A DNA stretch of 28,564 nucleotides from Parachlamydiales bacterium (GTDB lineage: Bacteria > Chlamydiota > Chlamydiia > Chlamydiales > Rhabdochlamydiaceae). Below are positions 7,838 through 15,720 of this stretch, in pieces. Each line of letters opens with the position of its first letter. The stretch's first letter is position 1. Position numbers and translations under genes: made by a program. The notes beneath the pieces were generated by a model. It searched no databases. It saw only the letters and a program-made list of their open reading frames with translations, and was not told the origin of the DNA. The stretch covers positions 1 to 28,564 of the forward strand of contig JAGVJV010000286.1 in NCBI GenBank assembly GCA_020050965.1, read 5' to 3'.

Positions 7838-8584
7838 ATGAATGCTCCCTACTTCAATATCCCCCAAGAAAACCGTAGCATCTATTACGCAAATAGCCTT
7901 TGCGACGCCCTCGAAAAGCCCAAAAATCTCGTTCTTCAAGGCATCGCCACCGATTACCCTATCCTTAATTTGATCGCCTCGGTTGCTTTGGCAATTCTAC
8001 TAGCCATCCCAGCAGCGATTGGCTATGGGGTCAGCAAAGCGATCTACGCCCTCTCTGGCGAGAAAATTAAGGATTACCAAGCCCAACTAGATGCCTGGCA
8101 AGAAAAGGTCTATAATCCCTATGGAAATGGCCCTGTATTGGAAGCGGTGATCGATGGACTGATCCGTCATCGAATAAAACCCTCCGATTGCCCTTTTGAT
8201 ACGATTCAGACTCTCGGCATTAACAGTAAAGGGACCTGCGTTCATTGCATCTTCGCATTCGAGGGACCCCTGCATGATATTCATAGACTTTCTCCTAATC
8301 GGAAAAAATTTCTCATTCTAATGGCGCCGGCAGCAACCCTCGATCTAAAACATATGTGCAGCTTGGCTGAAGCCAAAAATTCTGTTCCAACAGATGAAGA
8401 GACAAGAGCTTACTATAAGAAGTCGAATGAAAAAAACGATCGAGAAAATGCCGATAAATGCTCTTTCCTCTGGGTTCCTCCCTCCTCTACTGCCTCATTC
8501 AGACATCTTCGAACACTCGATAGCTCAACTATGAATACATTGAAGGGGCTATTCGAAAAGAATGGAAAGGCCGTTTCGCTTTAA
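7838..8584 (+). CDS. Unknown protein with one hydrophobic hairpin
   Basis: 248 residues from the ATG at 7838 (MNAPYFNIPQ). That start is favoured because GGGAG lies 7 bases upstream; an in-frame ATG at 7832 is too close to it. A hydrophobic stretch at about residues 40-68 (LNLIASVALAILLAIPAAIGYGVSKAIYAL) could form one long or two short membrane helices. The C-terminal 180 residues look soluble and contain several cysteines (SDCPF, GTCVHCIF, CSLAEA, DKCSF). No family is recognised. It is the first gene of an overlapping plus-strand row; its stop overlaps the acetyltransferase start by 23 bases. The layout (short N-terminus, hydrophobic lobe, soluble tail) resembles other chlamydial membrane or effector-type proteins. 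Confidence 0.7.
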   Translation: MNAPYFNIPQENRSIYYANSLCDALEKPKNLVLQGIATDYPILNLIASVALAILLAIPAAIGYGVSKAIYALSGEKIKDYQAQLDAWQEKVYNPYGNGPVLEAVIDGLIRHRIKPSDCPFDTIQTLGINSKGTCVHCIFAFEGPLHDIHRLSPNRKKFLILMAPAATLDLKHMCSLAEAKNSVPTDEETRAYYKKSNEKNDRENADKCSFLWVPPSSTASFRHLRTLDSSTMNTLKGLFEKNGKAVSL

Positions 8585-9086
8585 TTTTAAACCAGTAGAC
8601 AGGGCCCATCGCTCGCTCGTCCACCATTGGCTCACACTACCCCATGCAGCTGAGTGGTTCTATGGACAAGGACTCCAAAACACCATCACCCATTTAGACG
8701 ATTTCCTTAATGGGAAGTCTGCTGGAAAGTATTGGCTCGGCTTTGATGGGGATCACCCTTTTGCCTTTTTAATCACCTCAAACGTCGAGAAACCCACTGA
8801 TGAGCTCACTTGCTGGTGCTCGGAGGAAGGAGCTGCGATTACCCTCGACATCCTAATCGGCGACACCTCCTACTTAGGGAAAGGACTTGGACCTATTCTG
8901 ATTAAAGAGTTCCTCTTTAGCCAATTTCCCCATGTCTCAGAAGTGCTCATAGACCCCGAAGCGACTAATCAGCGGGCTGTCCATGTCTACCAAAAAGCGG
9001 GCTTTAAGATCTTAAGCGAATTTATCCCCTCTCACAGCCCCCATCCCCATTACATGATGCATTTAAAGATGAAGGAGCTCCAATGA
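8562..9086 (+). CDS. GNAT N-acetyltransferase, AAC(6')-like
   Basis: 174 residues. The sequence shows a GNAT fold of the RimJ/AAC(6') type: N-terminal WLTLPHAAEWFYG, the central strand TLDILIGDTSYLGKGLG with the acetyl-CoA pyrophosphate loop (Q/LGKGLG), and the C-terminal IDPEATNQRAVHVYQKAGF. Known: AAC(6')-I aminoglycoside acetyltransferases and siderophore-type acetyltransferases share this exact motif order. Whether this enzyme acts on an aminoglycoside, a peptide amine or another amine cannot be told from sequence. The start overlaps the upstream gene by 23 bases and the stop overlaps the next gene through ATGA, so the row is likely co-transcribed and partly translationally coupled. Confidence 0.87.
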   Translation: MERPFRFNFKPVDRAHRSLVHHWLTLPHAAEWFYGQGLQNTITHLDDFLNGKSAGKYWLGFDGDHPFAFLITSNVEKPTDELTCWCSEEGAAITLDILIGDTSYLGKGLGPILIKEFLFSQFPHVSEVLIDPEATNQRAVHVYQKAGFKILSEFIPSHSPHPHYMMHLKMKELQ

Positions 9087-9763
9087 AAATCGAACTTATT
9101 ATAGGGATACTTTTTATTCTAGTTTGGGTTGGCGTTTTTCTTAGAAAAAGGATCTGCGAAGAACATAAGTTAATACAGCAAACAGAAGCAGGCTCATTAA
9201 TCGATGAAGAAATAAAGAACTGTTTTGAGCCATTGACCAAACAAGAAAAAATCAAAGCTAAGACCAAACACATCGATCAGATGAATGCCATCCAAGAAAA
9301 GGTCTCTAATTCTCTCATTGCTAAGCGATTTGTCGATTACCGGAAGTCAATAGCCATTACACAAAAAGATCTCGAGTTGATTAAACAAAGCCAAGATCAG
9401 TATAGCTTTTTGACACGTAAGCTGCATTCTTTGACCGCCGATTCTGGATTTCATAAAGAACAATTGAAAAAACTCTCTGAAATCATCGATGAAACGTTCT
9501 GTTGGGATGATACTTCAGCAATGTTTAGCCTTCGCTCTGAAAACCACAGCCTCGCTTTAAACATGGATTTAGATGAGAATGTTGAGCTGAAAGCAGAACG
9601 GTGCCAAGAGTTCATCAATCGGGTTTCCAAGGAGATCTTTGAGAATAGTCCTATTTCCCTACATATAACAATCTCCGACCCAGAGAGAGAAGAGCAATAT
9701 GAAGCAGTTATTATACAACATCATTCAGTATTCTATTTGGGGACTAGGTTGGATACTTCTTAG
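9083..9763 (+). CDS. Membrane-anchored protein carrying module A (first copy)
   Basis: 226 residues. Starts in an ATGA overlap with the acetyltransferase. A single N-terminal transmembrane helix (residues 3-20, IELIIGILFILVWVGVF) is followed by a basic stretch, so the soluble part is probably cytosolic or, if secreted, host-exposed. Module A spans about residues 74-210 (SNSLIAKRFVDYRKSIA, LHSLTADSGFHKEQLKKLS, IDETFCWDDTSAMFSL, CQEFINRVSKEIF) and recurs in the next gene. No known domain is recognised. The last 65 bases overlap the start of the next gene in another frame, and the final residues (IIQHHSVFYLGTRLDTS) merely read through that gene's start. Confidence 0.72.
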   Translation: MKIELIIGILFILVWVGVFLRKRICEEHKLIQQTEAGSLIDEEIKNCFEPLTKQEKIKAKTKHIDQMNAIQEKVSNSLIAKRFVDYRKSIAITQKDLELIKQSQDQYSFLTRKLHSLTADSGFHKEQLKKLSEIIDETFCWDDTSAMFSLRSENHSLALNMDLDENVELKAERCQEFINRVSKEIFENSPISLHITISDPEREEQYEAVIIQHHSVFYLGTRLDTS

Positions 9764-10260
9764 TCCAATTGCACCCATCTTTGGTTTAATTTGTATTCCT
9801 ATATACGGTTTTAAAGTTCTATGCCAATTGCCAAAATACCGCGCGCTCTATAGACAAACTCTCTTCAATGGCTCAAGACAACCCTATGGTCGCGTTCCAG
9901 GTCAGGATTATACGGAATGCGATGGTAAGCAAATCACCCCTCATCGAAAAAAGCAAAAAAAAACCTATAAATATTGGAAAAGCAGGGAACAGAGATGGGT
10001 TTGTCCAATTGAAACTCCTTTTTGTACAGACGAAGATTTAATTTGGCTTGAACTTGAAACTATCAGACGTGAATATAAAAAAACTTTTGATGAAGAAACA
10101 CTTGGAAAGTTGATCGGTTCTCTATTCGCTCTCATTCCTATCTTTGGCGTTCCTGCTATGATATGCATATATATGGGGGGACCGCCGGCACCAGTCTTAG
10201 ACTTTGATGGTGAAGCCAGAGCGCTTCATTTTCACATTATAAATTGCAAAAACATCTTAT
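9304..10260 (+). repeat. Tandem A-B module, copy 1
   Basis: First copy of a diverged tandem duplication with a period of about 985 bases. It holds module A (from about 9304) and module B (from 9699). Exact words shared with copy 2 include GATTACCGGAAGTCAAT and GAGTTCATCAATCGGGTTTCC-type stretches. Confidence 0.8.
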
Positions 10261-10706
10261 TAAACCGATCCATGAATATAAAGCTCTCTAATTCACCCAT
10301 CGCCAGACGCTTTATCGATTACCGGAAGTCAATTGCCAATAAACGAACTCTACTCCAGGAGACTTCTTCAGGAGGAAATCGGCCCCATTTTATAACTGCT
10401 AATCTGCATTCATTGTATGCTGACCCCCATATTACGAGGGAAGAGCTAAAAAGCCTCTCTAGAATCATTGATGAAACCTTCGATTGGGATGATACTTCAG
10501 CAACATTTGGCCTATATTCCGAAAACCAGCCCCTAGCCTTAGACATGCTATTGAGTGTTAATTGTGAGCTGAATCAAGAAGAGTGCCAAGAGTTCATCAA
10601 TCGGGTTTCCGAACAGGTGTTTCAGGGCAAGCCCATTTCCTTTGAGGTAATCGACGAATTCAACTCCAGTAGTAGAAACGAGCACTATGAATCAATTCGA
10701 AGATAA
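9699..10706 (+). CDS. Fusion membrane protein, module B joined to module A
   Basis: 335 residues. Module B (about 1-190) contains a hydrophobic segment (residues 10-40, WGLGWILLSPIAPIFGLICI), a conserved soluble stretch (LYRQTLFNGSRQPYGRVPGQ, PIETPFCTDEDLIWLELE) and a second hydrophobic segment (about 143-165). Module A follows (about 196-330, SNSPIARRFIDYRKSIA, IDETFDWDDTSATFGL, CQEFINRVSEQVF). In the flanking genes A and B are separate proteins, so this gene looks like a B1-A2 fusion made when the A-B pair duplicated and the junction stayed in frame. The start overlaps the previous gene by 65 bases and the end overlaps the next gene by 20 bases. Function unknown. Confidence 0.75.
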   Translation: MKQLLYNIIQYSIWGLGWILLSPIAPIFGLICIPIYGFKVLCQLPKYRALYRQTLFNGSRQPYGRVPGQDYTECDGKQITPHRKKQKKTYKYWKSREQRWVCPIETPFCTDEDLIWLELETIRREYKKTFDEETLGKLIGSLFALIPIFGVPAMICIYMGGPPAPVLDFDGEARALHFHIINCKNILLNRSMNIKLSNSPIARRFIDYRKSIANKRTLLQETSSGGNRPHFITANLHSLYADPHITREELKSLSRIIDETFDWDDTSATFGLYSENQPLALDMLLSVNCELNQEECQEFINRVSEQVFQGKPISFEVIDEFNSSSRNEHYESIRR

Positions 10707-11262
10707 GCTTGTCGACTATTCTATCTATGCGATGCACGGGATTGTGCTTTCACCTATTGCACCCATCGCTGGATTAATCGGCATCCTTTTTTATGGCATC
10801 AAAGCTCTACGCCTACTCCCCAAACATCGCTTACTCTATCGACAAACCCTTGTCAATGGCTCAAGAGAACCCTATGGGCGCATTCCTGGGCAAGATTATT
10901 TACAATGGAATGGCAAACAGATCAGTCCTTTTCATAAAAAGATAAGATGGGGAGGCTCATATTGGCATGGAACGCAAAATGATCGCTTTTTGGACTCGCC
11001 AATTGAAACTCCATTTTGTACAGAAGAAGATCTAAAATGGCTTGAGCTTGAATTTTTAAGATGTGGATCAAAGCATTACCTCGATAGAATATTAGAAAAT
11101 CTTCAGCTTTCTGCTTACGCTCTTATTCCTTTCGTAGGAGTTCTCTCACTCACAAGACTATTTATGGGAAGATCATACTCAATGGACTCGCGCTTTTGGT
11201 TTTGGTATGAAGCGCTTGAATTTCATGCCGAAAATTGCAAGAAAAAGTTAGGTAAAATATGA
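10287..11262 (+). repeat. Tandem A-B module, copy 2
   Basis: Second copy of the tandem duplication: module A (from about 10287) then module B (from 10687). The order and the small A/B gene overlap are the same as in copy 1, which shows the unit duplicated as a block. Confidence 0.8.
10687..11262 (+). CDS. Membrane protein, module B alone (second copy)
   Basis: 191 residues, clearly paralogous to the first half of the preceding gene: VLSPIAPIAGLIGILFYGIKAL, LYRQTLVNGSREPYGRIPGQ, PIETPFCTEEDLKWLELE. A hydrophobic segment lies at about 18-42 and a weaker one at about 143-160 (ALIPFVGVLSLTRLF). It ends at YEALEFHAENCKKKLGKI, near the point where the fusion gene continues into module A. The start overlaps the fusion gene by 20 bases and the stop overlaps the next gene through ATGA. 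Function unknown; probably an integral inner-membrane or secreted membrane protein. Confidence 0.73.
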   Translation: MNQFEDKLVDYSIYAMHGIVLSPIAPIAGLIGILFYGIKALRLLPKHRLLYRQTLVNGSREPYGRIPGQDYLQWNGKQISPFHKKIRWGGSYWHGTQNDRFLDSPIETPFCTEEDLKWLELEFLRCGSKHYLDRILENLQLSAYALIPFVGVLSLTRLFMGRSYSMDSRFWFWYEALEFHAENCKKKLGKI

Positions 11263-11570
11263 ATATAGAAAATAAAGCTGCGGATATAAAAGGACTCAAA
11301 AAACTGGTGATTTTCTGCACAATCCTCTATGGATTTTTCCTCATCCTCTGCCTTTGGAACATCGTGAGTAAAATTATTCGGATCATACTCTGGTATTCCC
11401 TTTATCCAATGCTAGGCTTTTTGTGGGTATCGATTGCTGTAGCCATTCCATTATTGATGATCATCTTCATCGCGAAACTTTGGTCACACTATATAAAAAG
11501 AAATGTCAATAAAGTTTATTTATATTCTATCTTACCTTTATTAGTATTAGTTATTTCATTTTTAATTTAA
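11259..11570 (+). CDS. Small integral membrane protein
   Basis: 103 residues with about three hydrophobic helices: residues 15-37 (LVIFCTILYGFFLILCLWNIV), 45-73 (YSLYPMLGFLWVSIAVAIPLLMII) and 86-103 (LYSILPLLVLVISFLI). The start overlaps the previous stop through ATGA, so it belongs to the same transcription unit and is likely coupled to module B. No family is recognised. Confidence 0.65.
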   Translation: MNIENKAADIKGLKKLVIFCTILYGFFLILCLWNIVSKIIRIILWYSLYPMLGFLWVSIAVAIPLLMIIFIAKLWSHYIKRNVNKVYLYSILPLLVLVISFLI

Positions 11571-11581
11571 CAAAACAAACC

Positions 11582-11770
11582 ATGAATATGAGAGAAAGAG
11601 AAAAAGCCCTTGAAGATGTGAAGCGAGACGGATTAAATCTTGAATTTATAAGCGATGAACTCAAGAATGACCGAGAGATTGTCCTTGCGGCTGTGAAGCA
11701 AAACCCTGAAGCTCTTCGATGTGCAGATATTTCCTTACAGGATGACCCTGAATTCACTGCTAATAAATAG
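11582..11770 (+). CDS. Short DUF4116-type protein
   Basis: 62 residues. The stretch LEFISDELKNDREIVLAAVKQNPEALRCA matches the DUF4116 repeat consensus (…A..ELK.D.EIVLAAVKQNG.AL..A), a repeat common in proteins of protist-associated bacteria, where it normally occurs in many copies. Here only about one and a half copies are present, so this may be a remnant of a larger gene or a genuine minimal version. No clear ribosome site is seen before the ATG. It ends 2 bases before the stop of the convergent ankyrin gene. Confidence 0.55.
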   Translation: MNMREREKALEDVKRDGLNLEFISDELKNDREIVLAAVKQNPEALRCADISLQDDPEFTANK

Positions 11771-11772
11771 TG

Positions 11773-13863
11773 TCATTTTGTCACACCGCAATAGTTCCAA
11801 CTATCATCATCGTAGACTATTTCTGAGGTGATCTTCCCCTTTTCTAGCAAAAGATAGGCGATATCGGGATGGTGACATGAGAGGGCATAGTTAAGGGGTG
11901 TGCGCCCATCATCATCTTGTGCATTTGGATCGAACCCTTTCTCTAGGCATAGCTTAGCTAAAGAGAGGCAACCAAACTCTGCTGCAAGGTGGAGGCAGTT
12001 TTCCTTTTTTTCGCTAACAGCGTGTAGATTTGCTCCTTGATCAATTAAGTATTGGATAACGTTTTCATTTTGATTGATAATTGCATGCATAAGTGGGGTA
12101 AAGCCCTGGCCATCTCTCGCATCGATTTTAGCTCCGGCCTTCAGGAGTCGATCCACAATGGCCAGATTCCCGCTGTTTGCAGCAACCATCAAAGGGGTAT
12201 GTCCATCATCAAAAATGCGATCGGCCTCAGCCCCTTTTTCAAGGAGGTAATCGACGATTTCGACTTTTGAACTGTAGAGGGCCCTTACTAAGGGAGTTTC
12301 ACATTCATAGCCCTCAGCATGGATATCTGCCCCATTTTCGACAAGAAAGCGGACAGTGAAAAGATCTCCTCTATTGCAGGCCGCATGTAAAGGGGTCTCT
12401 TCCCTATAATCGCGAGCGTTGATGTCAGCCCCTTTTTTTACTAAAAGCTGGACCATCTCAAATGAGCCAAAATTTGAGATCGCATTGTGTAGATAATTTC
12501 CTTTTTCGCTTAAATCTGCCCCTTTTTCCAGCAGCAGCTTGACGATTTCAACGCTAGGATTCGATGTGGCGCAGTCCAATAAGCTCATATCGCTACGACT
12601 TTTGACTGCAACTGACGCCCCTTTTTCCAGCAGCTTTCTCACCAATATCTCATTGTTAGCTTTCACCGCCATACATAGAGGTGTTTCATCAGAATAATCT
12701 GAGCCATGGATGTCGACTCCGGCTTCGATGAGATAGGAGGCTAAATGGGTATAGGACCACGTGATGGCATGCAACAAGGTAGAACGACCTAGATAGTCAC
12801 ATGCATGGATATTGGCCCCTTTGTTAATGAGGAATTGAGTCGTCCCTTTTTGATTTTCAATGGATCGCATCAGTGGGGTACTTCCCTCATGATTTAGCGC
12901 TTCCAGATCGGCTCCATGCGAAAGGAGCAATTCCCCTATTTCAGCGGAATGGATCTCATGCAAAGGGGTATTTCCTCGGTCATCGTGAAGGTTGACTTTT
13001 GCCCCGTGCTGTAGTAAATAGGCAGCCACTTCCTTTGCATTTAGCACTACAGCCAAGAATAAGGGAGTGCTTTGACGGCTATTGAGCCGATTACAATGGG
13101 CTCCTTTCTTAATTAAAGCTTCCACAACTGCTAATTTCCCCTCCTGAGCTGCGTAGTGAAGCGGGGTCGATCCGTCTTCATCGATGGCTTCAATGTCGGC
13201 TCCCCTTTTGATCAAGTACTTCACCACTTCGGCCTGCCCACTTCTTGCTGCTATGTGCAATGGGGTGACTCGACCAAATCTTCGCGCATCGATTTTGGCC
13301 CCTTTGCGGATCAGAAAGAGGATAACCTCATCGTCCTTACCCCAATCAAGCGCAGTAAACAGCCCTTTAGTTAAGAGGTTGTAACCAGAGGCGCAGGGAG
13401 CTTTTAGATCAAAGCCATATTGAAGTAGAAGTTTGATGAATTCTAGGGCATTTTCTCTGTAGATCGCTGCATCTAAAAGAGAATCTTGGAGGAAGATCGG
13501 CTCATTCACTTTGGCCCCCCTTTCAAGGAGGAGACGAAAAAGCTCCAGATCATCGTTCTCCAAGGCTATCCGGATAGGAGTCGAGTTATATTTGGTTCTG
13601 CAATTGACATCAGCCCCTTTATCAAGAAGCATTTTGACGAAATCAATCAATCCTCTTCTGCAGGCAACATGTATGGCGGTCTCCCACATAAAATCTCTAT
13701 GATGGATATCGGCTCCCATTTCAAGCAGCTCTCGACTAGCCGTCAGGTCATTTTCATCAAGGGATTTTAGCAAGGGAGAGTCTCTATACCAGTTTTCCCT
13801 CGAACTTGCGCCTAGAATAGATATACCACAGATCAAAAGTGCTAAAAAAAATTTATAGCTCAT
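11773..13863 (-). CDS. Secreted ankyrin-repeat protein, about 20 repeats
   Basis: 696 residues from the ATG at 13861-13863, chosen because it begins directly with a signal peptide (MSYKFFLALLICGISILGASS) and has GAGG 8 bases upstream; a longer frame to 13905 would bury that signal. After the signal the whole protein is ankyrin repeats. I count about 20 units of 30-38 residues, several near consensus (RVTPLHIAARSGQAEVVKYL, DGSTPLHYAAQEGKLAVVEAL, EETPLHAACNRGDLFTVRFL, DGRTPLNYALSCHHPDIAYL). Repeats 5 and 9 are irregular in length. Known: ankyrin repeats are protein-binding scaffolds, and many intracellular bacteria export them into host cells. The Sec-type signal suggests a periplasmic or surface location, or two-step export. 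It is divergent from the metallophosphoesterase gene. Confidence 0.92.
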   Translation of the reverse strand: MSYKFFLALLICGISILGASSRENWYRDSPLLKSLDENDLTASRELLEMGADIHHRDFMWETAIHVACRRGLIDFVKMLLDKGADVNCRTKYNSTPIRIALENDDLELFRLLLERGAKVNEPIFLQDSLLDAAIYRENALEFIKLLLQYGFDLKAPCASGYNLLTKGLFTALDWGKDDEVILFLIRKGAKIDARRFGRVTPLHIAARSGQAEVVKYLIKRGADIEAIDEDGSTPLHYAAQEGKLAVVEALIKKGAHCNRLNSRQSTPLFLAVVLNAKEVAAYLLQHGAKVNLHDDRGNTPLHEIHSAEIGELLLSHGADLEALNHEGSTPLMRSIENQKGTTQFLINKGANIHACDYLGRSTLLHAITWSYTHLASYLIEAGVDIHGSDYSDETPLCMAVKANNEILVRKLLEKGASVAVKSRSDMSLLDCATSNPSVEIVKLLLEKGADLSEKGNYLHNAISNFGSFEMVQLLVKKGADINARDYREETPLHAACNRGDLFTVRFLVENGADIHAEGYECETPLVRALYSSKVEIVDYLLEKGAEADRIFDDGHTPLMVAANSGNLAIVDRLLKAGAKIDARDGQGFTPLMHAIINQNENVIQYLIDQGANLHAVSEKKENCLHLAAEFGCLSLAKLCLEKGFDPNAQDDDGRTPLNYALSCHHPDIAYLLLEKGKITSEIVYDDDSWNYCGVTK

Positions 13864-13932
13864 GGGGAATCCTCGAGAATATTTAGAAAATATGGTATCA
13901 TCCATAGACTCTCAAATCAAAAGGAAAAATAA

Positions 13933-14589
13933 TTGATCATCGACTGCATTTCCGATACCCATGGCCGTCATGGGGAACTCGACCTGCCAGGTGGCGATCT
14001 TCTGATCCATGCTGGCGACTGCTCTCACGATGGAGAAATCGATGAGGTTCTTGAGTTTTTAACCTGGTTTGAAGCTCAAAATTACACTTATCGCCTCCTC
14101 GTCCCTGGCAACCACGATACGGTTTTTGACCTTATTCCTGAGCACCTCGATGAAGAGTGCAAAAAAAGAGGGATTACTCTTCTCAATGATTCGGGCTGTA
14201 TCATAGAGGGAATCAAGATCTGGGGCAGCCCGATTTTTCCAACTGCCTCCGATAGAGCCTTTCATCGGGAGCGGGGCGAAGACATTCGTAAACATTGGGA
14301 CCTCATTCCTAAAGATACAGAGCTTTTAATCACCCATGGCCCCCCCTACGGAATCCTGGATGAAATTCTCGGCAAGAATTACGGCTGCGAGGATCTACAC
14401 GAGACGATTTTGCAAACTAAAATAATTCTGCACATTTTTGGCCACATCCATATGGCAAGAGGGCATACAACCCAGGGCGGCCGGCTTTACGTCAATGCAT
14501 CATCCCTAGGCGGCACGGATCAGATAGAAGGATTTAGGCGGGTTTTGAAAACTTTGAACCAGTACAAATTACCCGAGGCAAAAATATGA
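13933..14589 (+). CDS. Calcineurin-like metallophosphoesterase
   Basis: 218 residues. The start is a TTG codon (MIIDCISDTHG) with AAAGGAAA about 7 bases upstream; no in-frame ATG precedes the first motif. All five metallophosphoesterase motifs are present in order: D8-x-H10 (SDTHG), G-D29 (HAGDCSH), GNHD, THGPP and the terminal FGHIH, supplying the residues for two catalytic metal ions. The sequence looks like the UPF0046/239FB-like branch (MPPED family), whose members hydrolyse phosphodiesters; the substrate cannot be predicted. No signal peptide, so cytosolic. The stop overlaps the following ankyrin gene through ATGA, implying co-translation. Confidence 0.9.
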   Translation: MIIDCISDTHGRHGELDLPGGDLLIHAGDCSHDGEIDEVLEFLTWFEAQNYTYRLLVPGNHDTVFDLIPEHLDEECKKRGITLLNDSGCIIEGIKIWGSPIFPTASDRAFHRERGEDIRKHWDLIPKDTELLITHGPPYGILDEILGKNYGCEDLHETILQTKIILHIFGHIHMARGHTTQGGRLYVNASSLGGTDQIEGFRRVLKTLNQYKLPEAKI

Positions 14590-15638
14590 ACCTTGAAAAT
14601 TTTAAGATTGAGGAACTGGGATTTAGCCTGGCTTATGTTTTGAAATTCTCTCCTGAGGAGAAAATTTTAAAAATCGGCATGGATGGAACGCCTTACAAGA
14701 ATGTGATTTTAGAAATAACCAATTGGTCATGCTTGGAAATTTTACCAGAGAATAGGAATGAGATTCTCAATAGCCTCTATCGGATTTGCGAAATACGTGG
14801 TGGTACAGGTGAAAAGCACTTTTATTTAAAAGGTTTATGTAAAGGGACAGTAGAATGTCGTATTGAGGACCCTGAAATAAGTTTGATCTATGAAGATCGA
14901 CTCGACGACCTCTTTGAGGCAGTAAAAGAAGGCAATATATCCATCATTAAACAACTCATCGCCGATGGAACAGACCTAAATCATCCTCGCATGGTTGGGA
15001 TTCCAAGTATAATGTCAGGTGATTACATTTACACCTCCTATGCTTTGATCGAAGCTGCCAAGATCGGAAATTTTGAAGTCACTAAGTTACTAGTTGATCA
15101 TGGAGCGAATGTCAATGTACAAGGGACTTCAGATGGAGAAACCCCTCTCATTTGCGCTTTTTATAGTAGAGATGCAGAAAAAACAGATCCCATTGTGAGA
15201 TATCTGGTCGATTGTGGTGCAGATATTAACGCCGTAGGCGGTTGGTGCGAATCAGCTCTTACGCAAGCACTGAATTATAATAACCAGGAGATGGTAAAAT
15301 TTCTAGTCAGCCATGGGGCTGATGTCAATATAGAAGTTAACATCGATGAGAATGAAACCCGCTCAAGACCTCTCCACCAGGCCATCTTTCATAAAAAAGC
15401 TGCGATGGTAGAGTTGCTCATCTCACTTGGAGCGAACTTGGATCTTATAGATTCCTGTGGAGATACACCTCTTCATACTGCTGTATGGGAAAACAATAGG
15501 GAAGTCTGCTCTGTTTTGCTCAAGGCTGGCGCCAATATTAATCAAACAGATTACAATGGAGAAACCCCGCTTCAAACAGCTTTACGGAACGATAATGCTG
15601 AAATGGCCGAGTTTTTAAAAAAGCACGGGGCTGTTTAA
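14586..15638 (+). CDS. Ankyrin-repeat protein with unique N-terminal domain
   Basis: 350 residues. Residues 1-105 form a compact, non-repetitive domain that I do not recognise (WSCLEILPENRNEILNSLYRI, HFYLKGLCKGTVECRIEDPE). About seven ankyrin repeats follow from residue 106, the best being ESALTQALNYNNQEMVKFLV, CGDTPLHTAVWENNREVCSV and NGETPLQTALRNDNAEMAEF. Repeats 2 and 3 carry insertions. No signal peptide. The start lies inside the metallophosphoesterase stop (ATGA), so the two proteins are probably made together and may act together. Confidence 0.88.
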   Translation: MNLENFKIEELGFSLAYVLKFSPEEKILKIGMDGTPYKNVILEITNWSCLEILPENRNEILNSLYRICEIRGGTGEKHFYLKGLCKGTVECRIEDPEISLIYEDRLDDLFEAVKEGNISIIKQLIADGTDLNHPRMVGIPSIMSGDYIYTSYALIEAAKIGNFEVTKLLVDHGANVNVQGTSDGETPLICAFYSRDAEKTDPIVRYLVDCGADINAVGGWCESALTQALNYNNQEMVKFLVSHGADVNIEVNIDENETRSRPLHQAIFHKKAAMVELLISLGANLDLIDSCGDTPLHTAVWENNREVCSVLLKAGANINQTDYNGETPLQTALRNDNAEMAEFLKKHGAV

Positions 15639-15720
15639 TCCGATGATTCACTTTTTTGTCGTGTACAAAGATCCCCTTTAGGTAAAATTCTTTGAAAACC
15701 TTTTATGAGGGAGCTAAAAA

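Noticed and set aside
8562..9086. Aminoglycoside resistance gene
   Set aside because: The motifs fit AAC(6')-like GNAT enzymes, but substrate cannot be told from sequence and there is no mobile element or resistance context.
9699..9763. Possible sequencing frameshift joining the first A gene to the B-A gene
   Set aside because: The same A-into-B overlap, at the same module boundary, occurs again at 10687-10706, so it is the native gene layout rather than an error.
12052..13770. Several plus-strand open frames opposite the ankyrin gene
   Set aside because: They mirror the repeated ankyrin codons on the other strand and have no ribosome sites or recognisable protein features.
13864..13932. 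Promoters between the secreted ankyrin gene and the metallophosphoesterase gene (TTGATT-17-TACCAT on minus; TTTAGA-17-TAGACT on plus)
   Set aside because: Both matches are weak and such pairs are expected by chance in AT-rich spacers.
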